NCBI RefSeq assembly: GCF_004379255.2
Contig: NC_056034.1
Coordinates: 8,930,501 to 8,994,500 of the forward strand
DNA length: 64,000 bases
Direction of reading: 5' to 3'
DNA from: Salvia splendens
Lineage: Eukaryota > Streptophyta > Magnoliopsida > Lamiales > Lamiaceae
The translations under genes were made by a program, and so were the position numbers. Shown piece after piece: positions 45,426 to 56,925 of the stretch. Numbering within the stretch: position 1 is the stretch's first letter; every line of letters begins with the position of its first letter. The notes under the pieces are model-generated. The model saw only the letters and a list, made by a program, of their open reading frames with translations. It was not told the DNA's origin and did not search any database.

Positions 45426-48400
45426 ATGATCGGTTTGTTTCGTGCATGTGCTTCGTCAATATTCCCGGGAACTAGGCATTTCACTACTACAAGCCCATCG
45501 TGCAAAACTCTTTTTAATTCATGGGGAGCTAGCTTGCAGCATTCCAGTGCTAGGACAGTGAAGTTTGAATTGTTGTTGACAAGGCTTCAGTGTCAGAGCT
45601 ATTCATCAAAAAAGTTGGGGGGAGGTAGTTCCCGTAAGGGGAAACTCGAGTCTAAACCATTAATGAAGGACGACAAGGAAGCCTTTTTTGTTCTTCGCAA
45701 GGGTGATCTCGTTGGGGTTTACAAAAGCTTAAGTGATTGTCAAGCTCAAGTTGGAACCTCGGTAATCACAAGTTCTCTGACATTGGTTTAAATTTCTGCA
45801 TATTTCTTTTCTATTTGGCTATATAATTATGCAGTGATTCCTAAAACTTGAAGCAATTTTTGTTCACTGTTTGGTTCTAATTATCCTCTCTTTATTGTAG
45901 ACTTGTCATATATGGTTTTATCTTGTGTAATCATGCCCTTTCAATCATCCAACTTATGTGGTTTGCTAAATTTTTTAAATTATTTTTTTGGATATATCTT
46001 CCAGAAAACTGCACTTCCCTTTTCCATGGTTGAAACTATATATCTCAAATTTGAATTCAAACCCAAACTGTGTTTCCATGGCTACGATTTGGTTGGAAGC
46101 AATTGAAACTGTTGTTGTAATTGAAATTGTTGGGCATCATTAAAAATAACTTACTTGTTTCTTTATTTCCTATCAGATATGCGACCCTCCTGTCAGTGCA
46201 TACAAAGGTTATAACATGCCCAAAGACACTGAGAAGCATCTCATGTCTAGTGGGCTTAAGAATGCTCTTTACTCCATTAGAGCTTCTGATCTTACTGAAG
46301 AACTTTTTGGCACTCTTATACCGTTGGTAATATTACTCTTTCTCATCTACTGAAACTTGTAGAAACAGTGTGATTATTTTCATTTTTTTGCTGTTATATA
46401 CATAGTTCAACCCTGCATGTTGCTAAGATATGAAATTTACTTGTCATTTACCTCTCTGAAACTGATAGGTACATGACTCTTTCCTTTTGGAAATATACCA
46501 ATGTAGGGTTAAATTAAGAATGTGTTTGTCAATATAGTGTGAAATGTGAAAATACAATATGTTTATTATCTGAATAAAAAAGTGTAAAAGTGTATAATTC
46601 TTTTGGGAGACAAACAGTATGATAGTGATTGTTTGTGGGATTCATATTGCAACATATATTGATAGTTATCAAATATAATGTATTGTTATTTTGATAGTTG
46701 ATAGGATAAGAAAATAACGTTTTACATTTATGAAAAGCAATTTCAGGCAGGAAAAGTACTACTTTTCTTTTCCAGAGGCAACGTGTTTCACTAAATAGAT
46801 ATAGATTAAGTTTAATCATTCGACCACTCCGACAAGTTGTAACCTATCTTTTAGATTGGATCTGAGTTCTGACATACTATAAGGTAAAACAATGTCTTTT
46901 AAGATGTCAGAGTTTTATATATTCCTTGAAATAAACTCTAGCCAAATACCCTCTTAAATCAATGTAGATAGTAAATGCAACAGACTCAATGATGGTATAA
47001 AATTTTGTGGGCAAATAAAAAAAGTTGTGAAGGAAACTTACTCTTCTTGAGTTCCAACATTGTCTTTTATTTTACTGACTGGTTAAAATGTTCACACCAA
47101 CAGTTGAGATATTTACAAAGATTTAATTCTTCACTCTGCAGCCTGCCTCATATAGAGGTGAAACATCTAGTGAACCTGTGTCAAAGAAGAGGCCACAGGA
47201 ACCTATGTGGTCAGAATATGGGGTAAGTCAGATGTTTACCAATCTCCAATTCATTTTCAGTGAGTGAACTGAATTTTCTGCATTGTTGATTCATAGTTAA
47301 GTTAACATTCAAGTTTGAAGTGTCATGGGCCCATGAGTGCACTGCAATTGAATACTGTATAAAAGATCTTCTACTCTCTATGTTACCAAAATTTGTAATC
47401 GGAGGAAAAATATATTGATCATTTTCTTTTGGATATGCTCTTGATAAATGAAGTTGAGAACTTCTTGTTATTCAGGAGATTTGAAAATGCCCATGGTGTT
47501 CTTTGCATGCATTAGTTTGTCTGTATAAGTATTCTATTGGCTAAATATAGTCAGTGGAGGGTCTTTTTAGCCTGAACACAACTTCCTAAGTGTTTTCATT
47601 TATGTGATCAGTTTGATTGGAAATTTAACTACACACTGGTTTGTTTGCATTCAATTTGCAGGAGGCTGTTGGACCCGTCTTGACTGCTAGCGATGCATTA
47701 ACAAAGCATTTTAAGTTAGACCCTTATAGAGTTGATCAGAATCAATCAGTTTGTGTGAGTGGCATATGGTTGGAATTCATAGTACTCATAACACTTTCTT
47801 TTTTAATTAGCTCCAAAATAAAGTTTTGTCTACTTATAAAGTGTCACTCAATTCATAGTAAAAGATACAGTAAAGTTGAAAATAATAAACACAAGTTTCT
47901 GTGCTTGAAAAGCTATCTATGTGTCCTTAACAGCGGTCTTGTACTATCGAGTTTGATGGTGCTTCAAAGGGAAATCCTGGTCAAGCAGGGGCTGGAGCTG
48001 TACTGCGATCTGATGATGGAAACTTGGTGAGTAGATTGCTCTGTTTAGAGGTTGTATGTCTTTATTGCTCTGCTAATGAGTTTGACATTTTTCACATGTT
48101 AAGATTTGCAGGCTACGTGAAGGCTTAGGTGTTGCCACCAATAACTTTGCTGAATATCGTGGCTTTATACTTGGGTTAAGATATGCACTCACAAAAGGTT
48201 TTACAAGTGTTCGAGTTCGAGGTGACTCCAAACTTGTTTGCATGCAGGTATATGTCCCTGTTAACGAATTAGAATTTCTATATCTGAGCAGGGGGCTGGC
48301 AAAAAAAAAAGTCATACTGGCTCTTTTTCTCCAATTTTTGGCACTAGTGATAGCTGCAGTTTCTTGTTTATGGCCGCTTTATTCAACACTTTCTGTGTCC

Positions 48401-49043
48401 CATTTTCACTTTCTTCTTTTTCTTTTAAAAAATTTATTAAGTCAGTAATGAAAATGTTAAACTAAACATATAGGTGCCTTTTAAATTGTTTGACAGCTGT
48501 TTTTAGTTGATGTCAATCTATCATTGCAGCATGTATGTTTCCTATATTTGCAGCATTAAGAGGTTTAGATCCTTCAGCATGTGTGTTTTAGTATGCTTTT
48601 TGGTCTAGCATAGCTTCCTTTGTTTGTTTATGCTTGCCTATGAGGCATGAAACCTATGATTTCTCTGGCAGATTCAGGGATTATGGAAGGTCAAAAACCA
48701 AAATATCTCTGGCTTGTTTGATGAGGCAAAGAAATTGAAGGATAGATTTCTCTCGTTCCAGATTATTCACATTTTAAGGGTAAGTTCACAACTATGACAT
48801 GGTCTGCATAGTGCAACTACCCCTGCTAATTATATCATCATGATTGAGATTAACTCGTTATTTCTATCTTCTTCAAGGATTTAAATTCGGAGGCCGATAC
48901 TCTGGCTAACTTGGCTGTAGATCTTGCTGGTAATCTATTACTCCTCTTACTGTAATTCAATTTAGTTATGAAAGCTACATCGTTTTGATCTGGTTTGGTA
49001 TGTGGCTGCAGAGGGACAGATTCAGGAGGAGATCGATAAATAA
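45426..49043 (+). CDS. RNase H1-type ribonuclease with hybrid-binding domain, organellar
   Basis: Cleaves RNA in RNA:DNA hybrids (R-loops). Eight exons are read: 45426-45761, 46177-46326, 47142-47222, 47662-47754, 47934-48026, 48104-48247, 48672-48779 and 48878-48929, plus a ninth at 49012-49043. Total 362 residues, all phases consistent. The N-terminus (MIGLFRACASSIFPGTRHFT) is Ser/Arg-rich with few acids, fitting mitochondrial or plastid import. The caulimovirus-VI/HBD domain reads FFVLRKGDLVGVYKSLSDCQ and VSAYKGYNMPKDTEKHL. The RNase H fold keeps the four acidic residues: Asp in IEFDGASKGNPG, Glu in NNFAEYRGF, Asp in VRGDSKLV, Asp in NSEADTLANLA. It resembles Arabidopsis AtRNH1B/1C; which organelle is served is not decidable here. 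Confidence 0.92.
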
Positions 49044-50219
49044 CTTCGACTGACAAGAACCTTGCGCTTCTTCTTCCTAACGCAATTTTGCATTTTTTAT
49101 TGCCATTTTCTTATTTTCTTGGATTTATTGGTTGCCTCTGTATCATCTGCTGTTGCAGTTTTGAACAGTTAATATGTTAAAGTGGAATGTAAAGTATCAG
49201 TGGCAAAGGGCTTTTAGTTTTCATTTTTAGATGCATGATCTTGAACTAGCTAGCTAGGTCTTTATTCAACATGGATGCTTGTCAAAATTTCTCAGTAATT
49301 GTAAAACGTTGCCCACAAAATCTCTCCTCTATACACAGTTTTATACTTGTACTAACAAAATTTGTGTTGGAAATTGGCTATTTGAATAAGCTAATTATAG
49401 TTTGGTTTGTCATTTGTCAGTAAACAAAAAAGAATCATATATTCAGTAACTATATTCTAGAGGATATAAAGTTAGTGCATTAACTTTCTCACAATAATGT
49501 GCTGAGAATGTGTCTTCAAAGTGCGTAAAAAGAAGGGTAATTTGCTTGAAAATTGTATTTTGTCCTGCAATTCTAAATATCTGTAGTAGTAAAAATAATA
49601 CTCCTATCCTGTTAATTATGCAACATTTGTTTTTTGGCGTGACATTTTATCTGGTTTTGTTTTGTGCGTTAAGTTGGGATGGAGTGAGTAAATTTTAATA
49701 TTTTCCTCATTTTTGTACAAGGTTTAATTTAGGGTGAGTATCTAATGTGTCATCTTAAATTTTCAACATTTACAACACCACTGATGAATTTAATTATTTT
49801 TCTCAAAACATTTAGCAAATTAACTATGTCATCAATTTAAAACACATGTGTGTTAAATTAAAACACACTATGAAATTTAGATAAACTTTAGAATTCATTT
49901 TCATGGTTGATAAACTTGAGATAAACTTTATAATTCATAACTTTACTACTCATTTTCATGGTTGATGGACTTATCAGAATTTGACATGTATTCATAATTT
50001 TTATGATAATTTATCAAAACATTAATTTGTAATTAGGAGTACTATTTTCTAAAGTATACTTAGCCCCACATGATAGCTTTAATTTTAAAGTACTCTTGAT
50101 AATTTTATTTAATAAACTTTGACTTTATTTTGAATTAAACACTTTTATTATTGTGATTAATTCACACACACATAGTGATCTAAATTCAGTATATGTGTAT
50201 TTTTTAATTATATGCCCCT
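49044..50219. other. Gene-free spacer
   Basis: Contains the probable 3' UTR of the RNase H gene, then AT-rich DNA. A direct repeat of CATTTTCATGGTTGAT lies near 49898 and 49951. No gene seen. Confidence 0.4.
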
Positions 50220-50685
50220 GGGATGTGCTTAAAAAATAGTAGTATCTACTTTTAAAGTTACAATCTACGTCCAACCACGTGCTGCCGCGTGGCACATGAT
50301 TTGCAATATTGTAAACATAAATATGCAATATACATTTATGGAAGTTTTAGATTGATTTCTGGCATATTGCATTTTAATTATTGGCAGATTGTGTTTTTTA
50401 TTGTTGAGTTTTGCATTTTAGACATAGACCTTTTAATTTGCATTATATATATAGATGAATTGGATTTATATATAGTTTATTTTGCATTGTGGACAATTAT
50501 GGTTTTTAATGCAAAACTCAACAATATAAAATACAATCTGCCTATAACTAAAATGCAATATGCGGAAATCCATATACAATTTCACAAATGCATATTGCAT
50601 TTTAGTGTTTACAATATTGCATTGTTATTGCCACGTGCAGCATGAGATTGGAAGTACGTTGTGACTCTAATTAAGAATGCGCCCT
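50220..50685. mobile_element. Long-hairpin MITE
   Basis: The left half (GCTGCCGCGTGGCAC, GCAATATTGTAAACA, AATATGCAATATACATTT, GATTGTGTTTTTTATTGTTG) is repeated inverted in the right half up to CCACGTGCAGCATGAGATTG. The arms exceed 150 bases around a short centre near 50450. Reading frames are artefacts of the repeat. Confidence 0.75.
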
Positions 50686-50703
50686 AATGCTCTCTTGTAT
50701 GTA

Positions 50704-50902
50704 CTCCCTATGTCCCATTAAATATGCAACATTTGGGAATCGGCACGGGTTTTTATGTAGTGTTTTTTTGTGAGTTAATGAAGAGAGTAAAGTAAGAGAG
50801 ATGAAAAAGTAGAGATGAAGATGTTTCCATTTTAGGAAACGTTTCATTTTTAATGGGATTAACTAAAAAGAAAGCGTTTCATTTATAATGGGATAGATGG
50901 GG
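50704..50902. mobile_element. Stowaway-like MITE
   Basis: Begins CTCCCTATGTCCCATTAAAT and ends with the complement-type TTTATAATGGGATAGATGGG, with TA on both sides as target duplication: the classic 'CTCCCTCYGTCCC' plant mariner MITE. Internal words such as GAAGAGAGTAAAGTAAGAGA fit the family. Confidence 0.75.
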
Positions 50903-50950
50903 TATATAATATAAATATTAGTTGAACATTTAACTCATATAACGTCTTAT

Positions 50951-50952
<2 letters not shown>

Positions 50953-51006
<54 letters not shown>
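50953..51006 (+). repeat. (GT)n(TA)n compound microsatellite
   Basis: About 17 GT units pass into about 9 TA units. This forms the left border of cluster B (element E4). Confidence 0.95.
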
Positions 51007-51303
51007 GGGTGTGTTAAGGTCTTTCGCAGCTTTTCAGTCCAATGTTCTTTTTAATCACAGCCCTTGGATCCTTGAATTGGATGGTTGTGATGATCTGCAT
51101 TATTAGTCGGTGTGCATTATTCAACTGAAAAACTGCATGATTACACTATAATGGTGCATTATTAGTCGGTGTGCATTATTCAACTGAAAATCTGCATTAT
51201 TAAATGACACGTGGCATCAATCTAACCGTCGGATGACAAAATCGTTTGGCTGAGATTAAAAAGAACAATAGAACAAAAGATATAAAAAGGAAATGAATAC
51301 ATC
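51007..51303. mobile_element. Short TA-tract-flanked element E4
   Basis: The left end GGGTGTGTTAAGG leads to AATGTTCTTTTTAATCACAG. The right end, reversed, is GATGTATTCATTTCC leading to TTGTTCTTTTTAATCTCAGC. These are inverted ends, and the right one closely matches the left end of E5. (TA)n lies on both sides. The interior has a 40-bp direct repeat (51097-51136 and 51156-51195) with GCATTATTAGTCGGTGTGCA. No cargo gene. Confidence 0.65.
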
Positions 51304-51327
51304 TATATATATATATATATATATATA
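51304..51327 (+). repeat. (TA)n tract between E4 and E3
   Basis: About 12 TA units form the whole junction. Confidence 0.95.
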
Positions 51328-51526
51328 GGAGTGATCAATATTTAACTAATTTTAAGTGTATAACTAGAGAACAAATCTCAGCCACACATCTTAATACTCC
51401 AAATTAATCTTATGGCTTAGCTATTTTTACATGATTTAAATAAAAAATAATTAACAAGGGCATTTTTGGAAACCATATTCAACTCCAACCGTCTCCTTCA
51501 AATTTCCAACTCCAATTTCAGAAAAA

Positions 51527-51798
51527 ATGGGGCTTCTATTCACACTTCTTTTCCTCTCCCCTCTCTTCCTCCTCTCCCAAGCCTCCTCCGCCGAGCTCAA
51601 CACCACCCGCTGCGCCCTCGCCGGCGCCACCAATTGCAACATTTTCCGCAGTAAATTGGTGTACGACGCTTCCTACCCGTTCTACGACTTCTCCTCCTGC
51701 CCCTTCATCGACGACCAGTTCAATTGCCTCAAATACCGCTGTCCAGATCGGAATTACCTCAAGTACCAGTGGCAGCCTTTCTCCTGCAACCTAGCTAG
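51527..51798 (+). pseudogene. Captured first exon of a TBL/PMR5-like protein
   Basis: From an ATG at 51527: MGLLFTLLFLSPLFLLSQAS is a signal peptide. CNIFRSKLVYDASYPFYDFS, then CPFIDDQFNCLKYRCPDRNY and LKYQWQPFSCNLAR follow. This is the PMR5N domain of trichome-birefringence-like proteins, Golgi enzymes that O-acetylate cell-wall polysaccharides. It stops at a GT donor (51799), a real exon border. The catalytic GDS and DxxH domain is absent. The frame is fully intact, so capture is recent or the frame tolerates drift slowly. The usual Gly before the Arg-Pro of this domain is Cys here. Confidence 0.8.
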
Positions 51799-52079
51799 GT
51801 AATCAATTGATTCAATTTCTTTTGATCATCGCTTTCGGCGAAGCAGCGGCAGGCGGATGGAGGTGGCAGAGGAAGCCATGGATGAACCACGGAGCTTCCG
51901 CAGTCCCCACGATCGCCTCGTGAATCCAACGGCTGAGCATCCGTTTCAGTTCCTAAATTGTCTATTTAGTTTCAAAATCTGACGATTTTGCTCTGTTCGT
52001 GTAGGTGTGGTCCTACTGCCAAGAGAAACTATCATTTGTATGGTGATATTGTTTCTTTTGATACGACATACTCAACAAA

Positions 52080-53605
52080 TAGGTATGTGCACACTAATTA
52101 CTATTTTTCACTTCAGTGAAGTATATTGAGCATATCGTGATGTATATTGTGCATTACAGTGATGTATATTTCTGCATGCTTATAGTGTATTGTTTTTCAT
52201 TTTATGGAAGTATATTGAGCAATTAGTGAACTACAATATGCTTACAGTGAAGTGTATTGAGCATGCCTTGACATTGAGTATATTGAGCATATAGTGATGT
52301 ATATTGTGCATTACAGTGATGTATATTTCTGCATGCTTATAGTGTATTGTTTTTTTTATTTTTATTGAACATTCAGTGAAGTATACTGAGCATGCCTTAT
52401 AGTGTACTATTTTTATTCATTTAGTGAAGTATATTGAGCATTTAGTGAACTTAGTATATGTTTATAGTGATGTATTTTGAGCATGCATTATAGTGTACTA
52501 TTTTTTCATTTCACTGACATATATTGTTCATATAGTGAAGTATATTCTGCATGCCTTAGAGTGATGTGTTCCATGGTTAAGTAATGTTTCTGTGATAAAT
52601 GCGTATAGTGATCTATTTTATTCACATCAGTGAAGTAAAAACATGCTTAGAGTGATGTTTTCCACGTTTAGAGTGATGTTTCTGTGATATTTTCTTATAG
52701 TGATCTATTTTGTTCATATCAGTGAAGTAAAAACATGCTTAAAGTGATGCGTTCCATGGTTAAGTGATGTTTCTGTGATATATGCATATAGTGATCTATT
52801 TTCTTCATATCAGTGAAGTAAAAACATGCTTAGAGTGATGTTTTCCACAGTTAGAGTGATGTTTCTGTGATATTTTCTTATAGTGATCTATTTTGTTCAC
52901 ACCAGTGAAGTAAAAACATGCTTAGAGTGATGTATTCCAAGGTTATAGTGATGTAAAAACATGCTAAGAGTGATGTATTCCATGGTTAGAGTGATGTGTC
53001 TGTAATATTTTCTTTTAGTGATCTGTTTTGTTCACATCAGTGATGTAAAAACATGCTAAGAATGATGTGTTCCATGGTTAGAGTGATGTTTCTGTTATAT
53101 TTTCTTATAGTGATCTGTTTTGTTCACATCAGTGAAATAAAAGTATGGTAAGAGTGATATGTTCCACGGTTAGAGTGATGTGTCTGTGATATTTGGCTAT
53201 AGTGATCTATTTTGTTCACATCAGTGAAGTAAAAACATGCTTAGAGTGATGTTTCTGTGATATTTTCTTATAGTGATCTATTATGTTCACATCAGTGAAG
53301 TAAAAACATGCTTAGAGTGATGTATTACATGGTTAGAGTGATGTGTCTGTGGTATTTTCTTATAGTGATCTATTTTGTTCACATTAGTGAAGTAAAAACA
53401 TGCTAAGAGTGATGTATTACATGGTTAGAGTGATGTTTCTGTTATATTTTCTTATAGTGATCTGTTTTGTTCAAATCAGCGAAGTAAAAACATGCTAAGA
53501 GTGATGTGTTCCACGGTTAGAGTGATGTGTCTGTGATATTTGGTTATAGTGATCTATTTTGTTCACATCAGTGAAGTAAAAACATGCTTAGAGTGATGTA
53601 TTTAC
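52080..53605 (+). repeat. Array of GTGATGT / GTGAAGTA motifs in E3
   Basis: The first 500 bases repeat TGAAGTATATTGAGCAT and TGATGTATATT. From about 52600 a longer unit recurs about nine times: CAGTGAAGTAAAAACATGCT, AGAGTGATGT plus TCCA, GTTAGAGTGATGTTTCTGTG, ATATTTTCTTATAGTGATCT. The unit is about 125-130 bp and always in plus orientation. The core words resemble those in E1 and E2. Confidence 0.88.
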
Positions 53606-53700
53606 AAGAAACATTCTGAAAAAATGAAACATCATATTTACTAGAAATTCTATAGAACATGTGTACGTAGCCAATCTCAAAACTCGAATCAGTAGAAGTT

Positions 53701-54060
53701 ATGCACTCGGAGTTTGATAAATTGAAATGTGGATCTGGTAGCTCGGAATCCCTTCAATCCGGTCTCGTGGCGCTTGTGCAGCTCTACAATTCATTCGAGG
53801 AATTCAGCCGGAATAAATCATCAGGAGTCGATGGTGCTGATCAGAAATCGATGGAGGAATCTCTGTCGTGATCGGTGGATCTGCTCGACGCATGCGGTGC
53901 AGTCAGAGAGGTGCTTCAGATGATGAGAGAGAACGTCCGCACGCTTCAATTGGCGATGTGGCGGAAGGGAACTGATTTCGATTCCGCGGTGCAAAACGAC
54001 GACGGAGAGGTCACTGGTTTCGAGGCGACGGCGACGAGAAGGTTGAATCGCGTGAATTTG
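53701..54060 (+). pseudogene. Captured DUF241 (BPS1-like family) gene fragment
   Basis: The frame from 53701 reads MHSEFDKLKCGSGSSESLQS, LVALVQLYNSFEEFSRNKSS, MEESLS, then a TGA, then SVDLLDACGAVREVLQMMRE and NVRTLQLAMWRKGTDFDSAV. This matches plant DUF241 proteins: a middle helix with LLDVCGxxKDVL and LQxxLRRKG. One nonsense codon at about 53870 interrupts an otherwise consistent frame. The N- and C-terminal parts are missing. It is a second captured gene in E3, unrelated to the TBL fragment. Confidence 0.65.
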
Positions 54061-54322
54061 GCAGAAGAGAGAAGAGAGGTTGAATCGCGCGACGAGGTTT
54101 TTTCAAATGAGAGCATTTTACTTTTTACCCTAATTTTGTCTGTGAAGTGACCATTATACTCCCGCCTTGTTATAGTGAAGTAAATTTGTGATAAGAGTGA
54201 ACTGATTCTCCTTTAAATTCAAAAATCACATGTATTAATACTAGCTCTTGATTTTCTTGATCTTGTGGCTGTGATTTGTTCTATAGTTATGTACTTAATG
54301 AGCACTTGCCCTAGATCACTAC

Positions 54323-54340
54323 TATATATATATATATATA
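54323..54340 (+). repeat. (TA)n tract between E3 and E5
   Basis: About nine TA units form the whole junction. Confidence 0.95.
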
Positions 54341-54470
54341 AGGATGTATTCATATCCTTTTTCCATCTTTTGTTCTATTGTCCTTCTTAATCTTGGCCAT
54401 TCAATTTCCAGATCTGATGGTTGATTTTGGTGCCACTTGTAATTAGTTTAATTATTAAAAAAAAACTGAA

Positions 54471-54921
54471 AATGGCAAGAATGGAAGATCAATTTCACGC
54501 TCTATTTTTCTGCTCAACTCTCCAACGCCGTCTCAACACTATTCCTCTTCCCCTCTTTCACAAATCATTCCGTGATAATTTATCCTGTATCGTTATAGAC
54601 CACTCCACGATAGAGACTACACTTAAACCGATGCACGATGGCTTTGTCAAGGACCTCGATAGCATCGATTTCTCCCAGAAGGTTTCTGCTGTTTTCTTCG
54701 TCGCAGCGGTCATAATCTGCACAGTCGCGAGTGCGATTGCTACTGCAAACGCCAATCCCGGGTGGGCATGGGCGGCAATGGCTGGGGTCGCGATGGCTGC
54801 CGGTAAGGGGATGTTGCCTGATAATCTCCCTATAGTCGTCAAGGCCAAGCTCATCTCCAAAACAGAAGATCAAGGAAGCCGGCGACGCGATGCTTCTCAC
54901 TGCTTAAGGTTATTGATTATG
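54471..54921 (+). pseudogene. ORF in E5, possible captured membrane-protein fragment
   Basis: MARMEDQFHALFFCSTLQRR is followed by an amphipathic region and a hydrophobic helix pair, VSAVFFVAAVIICTVASAIA and AWAAMAGVAMAAGKGM. The helix pair after a polar helical segment recalls UPF0496/At14a-like proteins, but I cannot place it with confidence. The tail beyond about 54870 is basic and looks out of frame. GC content is above its surroundings, as in the other captured fragments. It may equally be an element-specific ORF. Confidence 0.4.
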
Positions 54922-55094
54922 TGACTGTTTTATTGTTTCACTTTTAGAAATGTTCGAATTTCAGTGGTTTATGATCGAGTTTTGGACTTTTAGGGTTTTT
55001 ACAATCGATGGATGTTGTTGAATTGGTTTCCGTAATGTTCTTCTTTAGTTTATTGCTTTGGATATGATCTGATTTACTTCCGTAATGGTTGTTT

Positions 55095-56375
55095 TATATG
55101 TAATAATGGACGATTTGTGAGCTGTAATGTAATTGTTTGTTGACCAGTTTAATTTAGGCGGCCGAGATTGATTGTTCGGTGCACGTTTCTTGTTTACCCC
55201 AAGGGTTTAGCAATCCTTGGGGGTAGGATGTAGTATGTACTACGTCTTAAAATCGTCGTCAAAGAACACGAGTTTCAGTCATTCATCTAGGGTTTAGAAA
55301 TCATATCGGCTAGGTAGTAGTTTTTTACTGATACACATAATGTACATATTATATTATATAATGGTTGTTATAGGTTCTGTAATGCACGATATGTGATCTG
55401 TAATGTACATTTTTACTGACCAGTTTAATTTAAGTTTGGCCGTGTTTGCTTGTTCGGCACACGTTTCTTGTTTTTCCCAAGGGTTTAACAATGCTTGGGG
55501 CTAGGGTGTAGTATGTAGTAAGTATTAATACCATCGTCAAAGTACACGAGTTTCAGTCATTCATCTAGGGTTTAGAAATCATATCAGCTAGGTAGTAGTT
55601 TTTTACTGATACACATAATGTACATATTATATTATACAATTGTTGTTTTAGGTTCTGTAATGCACGATTTGTGAATTGTAATGTACATTTTTACTGACCA
55701 GTTTAATTTAAGTCTGGCCGTATTTGATTGTTCGGCGCACGTTTCTTGTTTTCTCAAAGGGTTTAGCAATCATTGGGGCTAGAGTGTAGTATGTACTAAG
55801 TATCAAAATTATTACCAAAGTCCACGCGTTTCAGTCATTCAACGAGGGTTTAGAAAGCATATCGGCTAGGTAGTAGTTTTTAACTGACACACATAATGTA
55901 CATATTATATTATATAATGGTTGTTTTAGGTTCTGTAATGTACATTTTTACTAACCAGTTTAATTTAAGTTTGGCCGTGTTTGCTTGTTCGGCACACATT
56001 TCTTGTTTTTCCCCAAGGGTTTAACAATCCTTGGGGGTAGGGTGTAGTATGTACTAAGTCTTAAAACCGCCGTCAAAGTAAAGGAGTTTCAGTCATTCAT
56101 CTAGGGTTTAGAAATCATATTGGCTAGGTAGTAGTTTTTTTACTGATACACCTAATGTACACATTATATTATATAATGGTTATTTTAGGTTCTGTAATGC
56201 ACGATTTGTGATCTGTAATCTACATTTTTACTGACCGGTTTAATTTAAGTTTGGCCATGTTTGCTTGTTCGGCGCACGTTTCTTATTTTCCCCAAGGGTT
56301 TAACAATGCTTGGGGCTAGGGTGTAGTATGTAGTAAGTATTAATACCGTCGTCAAAGTACACGAGTTTTCCACAC
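55095..56375 (+). repeat. 278-bp tandem repeat, about 4.5 copies
   Basis: The anchor word GGGTTTAGAAA occurs at 55290, 55568, 55846 and 56104, spaced 278, 278 and 258. Each unit contains TTCTGTAATGCACGATTTGT, TGACCAGTTTAATTTAAG, CACGTTTCTTGTTT and TACTGATACACATAATGTAC. The third unit is 20 bases short. No coding signal. Confidence 0.92.
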
Positions 56376-56494
56376 ATCATTATTGGGTTTTTTTTCGGAT
56401 TAGTCTTGTGCTTCACTTGGTTGTCTTAGTATTATTAGTATTCTCACTGTCAACATTTAATACATATTATTATTGCATTATTAATCTGTTTTTG

Positions 56495-56925
56495 TTCATT
56501 ATCGTTAATGAAGTTGTACTTTATTGGATACTAGCACTTCACTTACTCTATATAGTTGTTCCATTACAGTTCATTATCGGACACAGTATGTACATTATAT
56601 GTTGCATTACGAAACTGATAATGTACATTGTTGGCCTTGAAGTTTACCATTATTATCCAAACGCACTTAATGGAGTGTACATAATATTTTTGCATTAGTA
56701 ATATGTTCTCGTTCATTATCGTTAATGAAATTTTACATTATTGGATATTAGCACTTCACTCACTCTACATAGTTATTCCATTACAGTTCATTATTAGACA
56801 GATTATGTACATTATACATTGTATTGCGAAACTGATAATGTACATTGTTGACCTTGAAGTTTTTCATTATTATGCACACGCACTTAAAGGAATGTACATT
56901 AATAATATACTACAGTTTAGAAACT
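56495..56925 (+). repeat. 217-bp tandem duplication in E5
   Basis: Two copies starting at 56495 and 56712 (TTCATTATCGTTAATGAA), about 85% identical, both rich in AATGTACATT. They give rise to two similar hydrophobic reading frames that I take as artefacts. Confidence 0.85.

Larger units (their letters stand above)
51328..54322. mobile_element. TA-tract-flanked gene-capturing element E3
   Basis: The left end GGAGTGATCAATATTTAAC leads to ACTAGAGAACAAATCTCAGC, nearly the same as E2. The right end carries the inverted counterpart (GGCTGTGATTTGTTC then TATAGTTATG) and is homologous to the last 180 bases of E2. (TA)n tracts lie on both sides. Cargo: a TBL/PMR5-like first exon, about 1.5 kb of GTGATGT/GTGAAGTA repeats, and a DUF241 gene fragment. 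No transposase seen. Confidence 0.75.
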
